64,000 bases of DNA, from positions 62,001-126,000 of the forward strand of contig MQUF01000006.1 of NCBI GenBank assembly GCA_001914235.1, in the 5' to 3' direction. Positions within the stretch are counted from its first letter, which is position 1. Every line of letters begins with the position of its first letter. The DNA comes from Desulfobulbaceae bacterium DB1 (GTDB taxonomy: Bacteria > Desulfobacterota > Desulfobulbia > Desulfobulbales > SURF-16). Shown in pieces: positions 8,759-16,999 of this stretch. The notes below the pieces were generated by a model. That model was not told the DNA's origin and ran no database searches. It was given only the letters and a program-made list of their open reading frames with translations. A program made the position numbers and the translations under genes.

Positions 8759-9069
8759 GGTATCACTCCTGCCCACCCGCCACCCCAATTTTTATCATGA
8801 GATGCGAAGAATTTATTTTCTCCGCCGTTAAGTAAATAATAAGAATTGTTCTCGTTACGGGCAATGGTGAAACTTCCCGCTGAAAACTCAATAGCCGCTC
8901 ATTCCGTTGCTCCATTTCTCGGCAATGAGTTCATGATCCGGCAATAATTAAGCTGGCTTTTTCAGGTCGGAAATTTTACTCTTGTCCAGATATTTTTTTT
9001 AGGGTGTTTCGTTGACATTTCAAGCCGTTCAATTTTTTTTACTCGCTCAAATAAATCCAGGTTCTCAAC
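8759..9069. other. Non-coding gap between the dsrC-like gene and an exported-protein gene
   Basis: No gene seen. The gap lies between divergent genes and is AT-rich, so it probably carries both promoters; no operator or riboswitch could be recognised. Confidence 0.4.
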
Positions 9070-9615
9070 ATGAAAATTTGTTCTCTGCTGTTTCTTTTGA
9101 CCCTTTTTGCCGGCACCAGTCATGGTGCTGAAATCACCGATGCCTATGGATATCTTCTCGGCCAAAAATTGAACCCTCGGGACATTATTGTCAAGCGGCC
9201 GGGCATGGGCCCCCATGATGTCGTTGCAAAAGAGAAGGCGCGTGCCGTCAAGAAGGTCCAGGTTTACGCCGCACCGGACACCAGTCTGGTATTCTCCATA
9301 ACCGGTTTGAACAGTTTTCAGACGATGGATGAGTGTGCGGCAATGTCCACGGCCGTTTCTTTTTTTCTTCGGAAAAAATACGCGGAGGTTATCGATGAAA
9401 CGACCCCGCTGGGCGATGGTCGACGTGAAAGTGGTGTCCGGTACGTTGATCTGCAAGGCGGCAAGGCCTTGTCGATTCTCTGCGTGGAAGGAAAGGAAAA
9501 AGCGATTCTCGCGGTTCAGTATATTGATACGGTAATGGCTGAGCAGGCAGCGGAGAAATGGCGCAAAAATGAGCAGGGAGCGGCGGACCCCGATGGCGAA
9601 GGCGTGTCTCTTTGA
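9070..9615 (+). CDS. Exported protein of unknown function
   Basis: A 181-residue protein with a clear Sec signal peptide (MKICSLLFLLTLFAGTSHG, cleavage likely after the SHG-A region). The mature part, starting near AEITDAYGYLLGQKL, has no motif I recognise. It has a few scattered cysteines (CAA, LCVEG) and a charged tail. It is expected in the periplasm. It lies 94 bp before metK on the same strand but with no evidence of functional connection. Confidence 0.7.
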   Translation: MKICSLLFLLTLFAGTSHGAEITDAYGYLLGQKLNPRDIIVKRPGMGPHDVVAKEKARAVKKVQVYAAPDTSLVFSITGLNSFQTMDECAAMSTAVSFFLRKKYAEVIDETTPLGDGRRESGVRYVDLQGGKALSILCVEGKEKAILAVQYIDTVMAEQAAEKWRKNEQGAADPDGEGVSL

Positions 9616-9709
9616 GGGAAAAAGCTTGCGGATGGCTGCCGAAGCAGTTAATTTGCTAAATTCTTTTTCAGTTCATTTTTAAACATTTTGCCGATTGTAG
9701 GGGAGAAAA

Positions 9710-10884
9710 ATGTCAAACTATCTTTTTACTTCAGAGTCAGTCTCCGAAGGGCATCCGGATAAGGTTGCCGATCAGATATCCGATGCCATTCTTGATGGTA
9801 TCCTGGATCAGGACAAGCATGCCAGGGTTGCCTGCGAGACCCTGGTGACCACCGGTATGGTCGTTATTGCCGGAGAGATCACCACCACCGCCTGGGTGGA
9901 TATGCCGCAGGTGGTGCGGAATATGGTGCAGGAGATCGGCTACAATTCCTCGGAAATGGGTTTCGATTACAAGTCCTGCGCGGTTCTGACCAGTATTGAC
10001 AAGCAGTCTCCCGATATCGCCCTTGGCGTCAATGAGGGATCGGGTTTTGATCTTGACCAGGGTGCCGGCGATCAGGGCCTCATGTTCGGCTATGCCAGCT
10101 CCGAAACCAAAGTGCTCATGCCCATGCCCATTACCTATGCCCACCGCCTGATGAAGCGGCAATCGGAGGTGCGCAAGACCGGGCTTCTTCCCTGGCTCCG
10201 CCCCGACGCCAAAAGCCAGGTGACGATTGAGTACCAGGACAGAATTCCCAAGAGAATTGAGGCGGTGGTTCTTTCCACCCAGCATGATCCGATGATCGAT
10301 TACGGGGATCTGAAGGAAGCGGTGATGGAAGAAATCATCAAGCCGGTTCTCCCTGAAAAAATGATGGACGGCAATACCAAATTCTATATCAATCCCACCG
10401 GCCGTTTTGTTATCGGCGGGCCGGTTGGCGACTGCGGCGTTACCGGCCGCAAGATCATCGTCGACACTTATGGCGGCATGGGGTCCCACGGCGGCGGTGC
10501 TTTTTCCGGCAAGGATCCGTCCAAGGTTGACCGTTCCTCTTCCTATATGGGCCGCTATGTGGCGAAAAATATCGTTGCCGCCGGGATTGCCGATGAAGTT
10601 GAGGTGCAGGTGGCTTATGCCATCGGTATCTCCAAGCCCCTGTCGGTTAATGTCAACACATTCGGCACCGGCAAGATCAGCAACGAGAAAATCCGGGAAT
10701 TGATCCTCGAACATTTTGACTTGCGGCCCAAGGCGATTATCCAGCAGCTTGATCTGTTGCGGCCGATTTATCGAAAGACCGCTGCTTATGGACATTTCGG
10801 CCGTGAACGGGCCGAATTTACCTGGGAAAAAACCGATAAGGCGGAAATTTTGCGTGATGCCGCCGGACTGAAAGGAAACAAATA

Positions 10885-10885
<1 letters not shown>
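9710..10885 (+). CDS. metK: S-adenosylmethionine synthetase
   Basis: A 391-residue enzyme that makes SAM from methionine and ATP. Signatures are [17 protein letters not shown] near the N-terminus, [12 protein letters not shown] (ATP-binding), and [16 protein letters not shown]. Length is normal. GGGGAGA before the ATG is a strong ribosome binding site. The stop codon overlaps the ahcY start (TAATG), so translation is coupled and the pair makes up the SAM synthesis and recycling unit. I looked for a SAM or SAH riboswitch in the 94-base leader and saw none. Confidence 0.97.
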
Positions 10886-12180
<1,295 letters not shown>

Positions 12181-12186
12181 GGGCGC

Positions 12187-13194
12187 ATGATGTCTGCCGT
12201 GAATCTGCCCGACTATATCTCCTGGTTTCTCGACCCTGCCCGTTATGTCCATCCGGTGGACAGGGTCGAGCTTGTCCAGACCCATATTTCCTTTGTTCTG
12301 CTGGCCGGTGATTTTGTCTACAAATTCAAGAAACCGGTGAATTTCGGTTTTCTTGACTTCACCACCCTGGAAAAAAGGGAGTACTTCTGCCGGCGGGAAC
12401 TGGAGTTGAACCGGCGCCTTTGTCCGGAGATCTATCTCGACGTGATCACGGTCTGCCGTGACGGTGCGGGTTTTGCCTTTAACGGCGCGGAGCCCTGTGA
12501 ATACGGAGTGCGGATGAAGAGGATGGACGGCGGCAGGATGATGGGCGAGGTGATTCGGCGCGGCGAACTGAACGAGTCGCATATCCGTGCCATCGTCGAT
12601 ACCCTGGCCCCTTTTTACCGCAAGGCCGCGACCGGACCGGCGATTGCCGAGTTCGGTACTGCCCGGGCGGTGGCGGTCAACGTGCTGGAGAATTTCGACC
12701 AGACCCGGGGCTTCATCGGCAAAGGCGCCCTGCATCAGCATCAGTTTGACGCCATCAGCCGCTATGCCCGTTCTTTCCTGGAAAACGAACCGCTTTTCCT
12801 GGAACGGAGCCGCGAACGGGTCAGGGATTGTCACGGTGATCTCTATTCCGCCAATATCTGCCTGGCCGACAAGGTGTATATCTTTGACTGCATCGAGTTC
12901 AATGAGCGGTTCCGTTACTGTGACGTGGCAAGCGACGTGGCTTTCCTTGCCATGGATCTTGATTTTCATGGACTCAAGCCGCTTTCCGAGCTGTTTATTT
13001 CCCGTTTTGTCGAGGCGAGCGGCGATAGCGGTTTGCTCGACGTCCTGCCCTTTTATAAATGCTACCGCGCCTACGTGCGGGGCAAGATCGGCCTTTTCAC
13101 CGCCCATGCCCCGGAAGTGGATGATGTCACCCGGCAGACGGCGCTGAAACAGGCGGAAAAGTATTTTCTGCTGGCGGAAAAATATGCCGGCTAG
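12187..13194 (+). CDS. Aminoglycoside-phosphotransferase-fold kinase (COG2187-like)
   Basis: A 335-residue protein of the APH/choline-kinase-like fold. The N-terminal lobe has VYKFKKPVNFGFLDF, with the ATP-anchoring Lys. The catalytic loop is CHGDLYSANICLAD and the metal-binding region is IFDCIEFNERFRYCDVASDVA. Its substrate is unknown. In many bacteria this module is fused to the P-loop module encoded by the next gene; here they are separate and overlap by 11 bp in different frames. Starts with two adjacent ATGs, six bases after ahcY ends. Confidence 0.82.
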   Translation: MMSAVNLPDYISWFLDPARYVHPVDRVELVQTHISFVLLAGDFVYKFKKPVNFGFLDFTTLEKREYFCRRELELNRRLCPEIYLDVITVCRDGAGFAFNGAEPCEYGVRMKRMDGGRMMGEVIRRGELNESHIRAIVDTLAPFYRKAATGPAIAEFGTARAVAVNVLENFDQTRGFIGKGALHQHQFDAISRYARSFLENEPLFLERSRERVRDCHGDLYSANICLADKVYIFDCIEFNERFRYCDVASDVAFLAMDLDFHGLKPLSELFISRFVEASGDSGLLDVLPFYKCYRAYVRGKIGLFTAHAPEVDDVTRQTALKQAEKYFLLAEKYAG

Positions 13195-13750
13195 TCTTTT
13201 TGTCTTCATGGGCCTGATCGCCGGCGGCAAAAGCACGCTGGCCCGGGCCTTTGCCGCTGAATTTTCCTTTCCCTGTTATAACACCGATGTGGTCCGCAAG
13301 GAGCTGGCGGGCTTTGACCCTGATTCCCGTCAGGGCAGTGCCCTCAACCAGGGCATCTACAGCCCCGGGTTCACCCGCCGGACCTACGACGCCCTGCGGG
13401 ATCATGCGGAACAGGAACTCGAACTGGGGCGAACCGTGGTGCTTGACGGTTCCTACCAGCAGCGGGCGGAACGCGATCTTCTCGTCGGCTGCGCGGCCCG
13501 GTACGGCGCGCCCGTTTATTTCATCCTCTGCCGCTGCGATGACGAGGAAACCAGGCGACGTCTCGATCTTCGCGCCCAAGACCCCCATGCCGTTTCCGAC
13601 GGCACCTGGGATATTTACGTGCAACAGAAAAAAAAGCAGGAGGCGCCGAACGAAATTCCGGCCGATCATCTGTTGATCCTTGACACCACCCAGCCGATTT
13701 CTCGCCTCCTTTCCCTGCTGAAAGAAAAATTCGCTTCCCTTCTTTCCTGA
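13184..13750 (+). CDS. P-loop ATPase/kinase (COG0645-like)
   Basis: A 188-residue nucleoside-kinase-like P-loop protein: Walker A GLIAGGKSTLA (residues 10-20), YNTDVVRKELAG as the substrate/Mg-binding segment, VVLDGSYQQRAERD as Walker B, and a lid segment DEETRRRLDLRAQDP. It is the partner half of the upstream phosphotransferase-fold protein, with which it is often fused in other genomes. The phosphate acceptor is unknown. No terminator could be seen after it. Confidence 0.82.
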   Translation: MPASLFVFMGLIAGGKSTLARAFAAEFSFPCYNTDVVRKELAGFDPDSRQGSALNQGIYSPGFTRRTYDALRDHAEQELELGRTVVLDGSYQQRAERDLLVGCAARYGAPVYFILCRCDDEETRRRLDLRAQDPHAVSDGTWDIYVQQKKKQEAPNEIPADHLLILDTTQPISRLLSLLKEKFASLLS

Positions 13751-13800
13751 TCCGGCCCCGTTTTACCTCCTTCGCAAGTTCCCTGTTTCCTGCAAAAATA

Positions 13801-13831
13801 TTGGCATGTTGCCGCGGAATTCTGCTATTCT
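13801..13831 (+). promoter_or_regulatory. Possible promoter of korDABC
   Basis: TTGGCA (13801-13806) and an extended -10, TGCTATTCT with hexamer TATTCT at 13826-13831, separated by 19 bases. Predicted start is about 65 bases before korD. Confidence 0.35.
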
Positions 13832-13901
13832 TTCAATTGAAGCGCATTTATGGTTATTTTCTTTCGTTCTTTACGACAGGCTTTTACCCTCCAGGCGGAC
13901 G

Positions 13902-14243
13902 ATGACCAACGATATAAAATCAAAAGAAACAACCAACGGCCCGTATGGGGCCAAAACAACCGGCAAGGCCGACAACGGCGACTACTGGCCGGGAAAACAG
14001 GAGTGCGACCGCACAGGGGTCAAGCTGTTTTCGCAAACCATCTTTTACGACTGGTGCAAGGCCTGCGGCATCTGCATTGCCTTTTGTCCGAAGAGTGTTT
14101 TCGGGGTGAGCGAGACCGGCAAGCCGGTGGTCCAAAAGCCGGACGACTGCATCGGCTGCCGGTTCTGTGAGATGCACTGCCCTGATTTTGCCATAACCAT
14201 TAGCGAACGCTATGCCGACCGCAGAAAGGAAAACAGGGAATAA
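13902..14243 (+). CDS. korD: 2-oxoacid:ferredoxin oxidoreductase, ferredoxin subunit (KorD-like)
   Basis: A 113-residue protein with two 4Fe-4S clusters: CKACGICIAFCP and CIGCRFCEMHCP. It passes electrons from the catalytic subunits to free ferredoxin. The ATG at 13902 is preferred; an upstream in-frame ATG at 13806 would place the promoter inside the gene. First gene of a D-A-B-C operon; the next gene's start region follows without a gap. The substrate (2-oxoglutarate versus another 2-oxoacid) is assigned from gene order and the arrangement of the large subunit, not proven. Confidence 0.85.
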   Translation: MTNDIKSKETTNGPYGAKTTGKADNGDYWPGKQECDRTGVKLFSQTIFYDWCKACGICIAFCPKSVFGVSETGKPVVQKPDDCIGCRFCEMHCPDFAITISERYADRRKENRE

Positions 14244-14283
14244 CCGCACTGCGACCGGAGAATCACGAACCGGGGAGAAGAAT

Positions 14284-15426
14284 GTGAAAGAAGAGCAGGA
14301 AAAACCGCAACGTCAGGTGTTGCAGGGCAACGAAGCGGTGGTCGCTGGGGCGCTGGCCGCCGGCTGCCGTTTTTTTGCCGGATACCCGATCACTCCTGCT
14401 TCGGAAATCGCGGAGCTGATGTCCGTGCGTCTGCCCGCTGTCGGCGGCACCTTCATCCAGATGGAGGATGAAATCGCCTCCATGGGCGCCATCATCGGCG
14501 CCTCCCTGGCCGGAGTCAAAAGCCTTACCGCAACCAGCGGTCCGGGATTTTCCCTGATGCAGGAAAACCTGGGTTTCGCCTGTGTCGCCGAGGTGCCGTG
14601 CGTGGTGGTCAATGTCATGCGGGGCGGACCGAGCACCGGGCTTCCCACCAGCCCGGCCCAGGGCGACGTCATGCAGGCCAGATGGGGAACCCATGGCGAC
14701 CATCCGGTCATCGTCCTGTCCTTGTCCTCGGTCGGCGACTCTTTTGATCTCACCGTGCAGGCCTTTAATCTTTCGGAAAAATACCGGGTGCCGGTGATCA
14801 TTCTTTCCGATGAAGTGGTTGCCCATACCCGGGAATCGGTGGAGCTGCCCGAGCCGGACAAGGTCGTCGTGGTGGAGAGAATCCGGCCCAGCGTGCCGCC
14901 CGAATGGTATATCCCCTATGAAGACAACAGCCGCGGCGTGCCCGCCATGGCAGACATGGGCAGCGGCTACCGGCATCACGTCACCGGGCTTATTCATGAT
15001 CCGAAAGGGTTTCCCACCCAGCGCCCCGAAGAGGTTGACGCCTTCATCAGGCGGCAGTTCCGCAAAATAACCAATGGTTTTTATGAAATCCAGATGACCC
15101 GGTCCTTTCTGATGGAGGACGCCGAGGTGGCGGTCATTGCCTACGGCTCGGTGGCGCGTTCGGCGCTGCGGGCCGTGCGGGAGGCACGACAACAGGGAAT
15201 CAGGGCCGGGCTGCTGCAGCTCGTCACCCTGTTTCCCTTTCCTAAAAAAGCCGTGGACCACGTGCTGCGCCGGTGCCGGGCGGTGCTGGTGCCGGAAATG
15301 AACATGGGCCAACTGATCCGGGAGGTGAAAAGGGTCAATCTTTCCTCCAAGGTGTTGCGGCACAACCGGGTGGACGGGCTCTTGATCACGCCGGAGGAAA
15401 TTTACAACCATCTCCTTTCCATGTGA
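14284..15426 (+). CDS. korA: 2-oxoacid:ferredoxin oxidoreductase, alpha subunit (KorA)
   Basis: A 380-residue subunit carrying the pyrimidine-binding part of the TPP site and the transketolase C-terminal domain: GYPITPASEIAELM and EDEIASMGAIIGASLAG. I prefer the GTG at 14284, preceded by GGGGAGA, because the family sequence begins just after it (QVLQGNEAVVAGALAAGC); an ATG at 14212 would overlap korD by 32 bp. It works with KorB and KorC to convert a 2-oxoacid plus CoA to acyl-CoA and CO2 with reduced ferredoxin, or the reverse in reductive carbon fixation. Confidence 0.88.
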   Translation: MKEEQEKPQRQVLQGNEAVVAGALAAGCRFFAGYPITPASEIAELMSVRLPAVGGTFIQMEDEIASMGAIIGASLAGVKSLTATSGPGFSLMQENLGFACVAEVPCVVVNVMRGGPSTGLPTSPAQGDVMQARWGTHGDHPVIVLSLSSVGDSFDLTVQAFNLSEKYRVPVIILSDEVVAHTRESVELPEPDKVVVVERIRPSVPPEWYIPYEDNSRGVPAMADMGSGYRHHVTGLIHDPKGFPTQRPEEVDAFIRRQFRKITNGFYEIQMTRSFLMEDAEVAVIAYGSVARSALRAVREARQQGIRAGLLQLVTLFPFPKKAVDHVLRRCRAVLVPEMNMGQLIREVKRVNLSSKVLRHNRVDGLLITPEEIYNHLLSM

Positions 15427-15535
15427 AGCGGGAACGGGGTGAAACGAACGAGAAACGATCAACCACCGCGTTGCCGCGATCACGGTTTTTTGGTGCCGGC
15501 CGCGCTCTCCGTGGTGAATTCCGGGTGAACCGATT

Positions 15536-16366
15536 ATGACAGAACGATTCGTCAGCGTGCGGCATGATTATCTGCGCCACGATAAGAAATTTCCCCATGT
15601 CTGGTGTCCGGGATGCGGCAACGGCATTGTCCTCGGTTCGCTGATCCGTGCCATTGCCGCCCTGGAGCTGGAAAAGGATGATCTGGTGCTGGCGTCGGGC
15701 ATCGGCTGTTCCGGCCGGATGCCGGTGTATGTCGACTTCAACACCCTGCACACCACCCATGGCCGGGCGCTCACCTTTGCCACCGGCATCAAGCTCGCCA
15801 ATCCGCGCCTGCATGTGCTTGCCGTCATGGGCGACGGCGACGCCACCGCCATCGGCGGCAACCATTTCATCCATGCGGCCCGGCGCAACATCGATATCAC
15901 CGCCGTCATCATAAATAACCAGATTTACGGCATGACCGGCGGTCAGTATTCGCCCACCACCCCCTATGGCTCCTTTGCCGCCACCGCGCAGCTGGGGCAC
16001 ATCGAACAGGCCTTTTCCATTGCCGAACTTGCCGTTACCGCCGGCGCCTCTTTTGTCGCGCGCGGCTCGGTCTACCATGTCGCGATGCTGGACAAATTGC
16101 TGGCCAAGGGCATCGCCAAGAGGGGATTCAGCGTTATTGAGGTCATGTCCAACTGTCACACCCAGTTCGGCAGGAAAAACCAGATGGCCGACCCGGTGAC
16201 CATGATGCGCTGGTTCAAGGAACACGGGGTGGCGAAGGAGCGGGCCGACACGCTTTCCCCGGTGGAAATGGCGGGGAAATTCACCATCGGCACCTTGATC
16301 GACAGGGATCTCCCCAATTACACGGATGAATACCGGAAAATTCGTGATCTGGCGGAACGGAAATGA
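15536..16366 (+). CDS. korB: 2-oxoacid:ferredoxin oxidoreductase, beta subunit (KorB)
   Basis: A 276-residue TPP-binding subunit. WCPGCGNGIVLGSLIRAI is the family N-terminal signature, GIGCSGRMPVYVDFN follows, and MGDGDATAIGGNH with INNQIYGMTGGQ forms the diphosphate/Mg site (GDG-x-NN). It lies 109 bp after korA, a gap in which I see no gene. Its stop overlaps the ATG at 16363. Confidence 0.92.
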   Translation: MTERFVSVRHDYLRHDKKFPHVWCPGCGNGIVLGSLIRAIAALELEKDDLVLASGIGCSGRMPVYVDFNTLHTTHGRALTFATGIKLANPRLHVLAVMGDGDATAIGGNHFIHAARRNIDITAVIINNQIYGMTGGQYSPTTPYGSFAATAQLGHIEQAFSIAELAVTAGASFVARGSVYHVAMLDKLLAKGIAKRGFSVIEVMSNCHTQFGRKNQMADPVTMMRWFKEHGVAKERADTLSPVEMAGKFTIGTLIDRDLPNYTDEYRKIRDLAERK

Positions 16367-16401
16367 CTATTTTGTCCGGGGAGCGGCCGGGGGAAGGGAA
16401 C

Positions 16402-16995
16402 ATGAAAGAGGAACGATACGAAATCAGATTCGGCGGTTCCGGCGGGCAGGGCATTATTCTGGCCGCAATCATCATGGCCGAAGCCGCCGGCTTATATGAA
16501 GGATACCATGTCTGTCAGACCCAGAGTTACGGACCGGAGGCGCGCGGCGGCAAAAGCCGGGCCGAGCTGGTCATCAGCAATATGGAGATCGACTACCCCA
16601 AGGTGATTCGGATGGACCTCTTCCTGGCCATGAACCAGGCCGCCCTTGACGCCTATTTCTTTGATTTCAAGCCGGATGGGGTTCTCCTGGCCGATGCCAC
16701 CTTTGTCGAACAGGTGCCCACCAGCCGTTCCCTTCTCCTTCCCTTTACCCGCATCGCCCGGGCGCAGCTCGGCAACGAAATCGTCGCCAACATCGTTGCC
16801 CTTGGCGCCGTGGGGGTGCTGTGCCGCAAGGTATCGATGCAAAGTCTCGAAAAGGCGGTGGCCGGCAAGGTGCCCGCGAAATTCAGGGAGCTCAATATGG
16901 CAGCCCTGCGGGCCGGGGCCGAGGCCGCCGCCGGGGTGGATCTGTCCTTTCTGCCCCGCTCCATCATCTCCGAAGAAGAAGAAAAAGAGGTTTGA
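16402..16995 (+). CDS. korC: 2-oxoacid:ferredoxin oxidoreductase, gamma subunit (KorC)
   Basis: A 197-residue gamma subunit: RFGGSGGQGIILAAIIMAEA near the start and QTQSYGPEARGGKSRAELV, both diagnostic. The ATG at 16402 follows GGGGAAGGG; the ATG at 16363 overlapping korB is in frame but has no good site. It completes the DABC set. The downstream pseudogene begins 4 bases after the stop. Confidence 0.92.
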   Translation: MKEERYEIRFGGSGGQGIILAAIIMAEAAGLYEGYHVCQTQSYGPEARGGKSRAELVISNMEIDYPKVIRMDLFLAMNQAALDAYFFDFKPDGVLLADATFVEQVPTSRSLLLPFTRIARAQLGNEIVANIVALGAVGVLCRKVSMQSLEKAVAGKVPAKFRELNMAALRAGAEAAAGVDLSFLPRSIISEEEEKEV

Positions 16996-16999
16996 CCCG

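Noticed and set aside
9616-9709. SAM or SAH riboswitch before metK-ahcY
   Set aside because: Only 94 bases, without the conserved core elements of those riboswitches.
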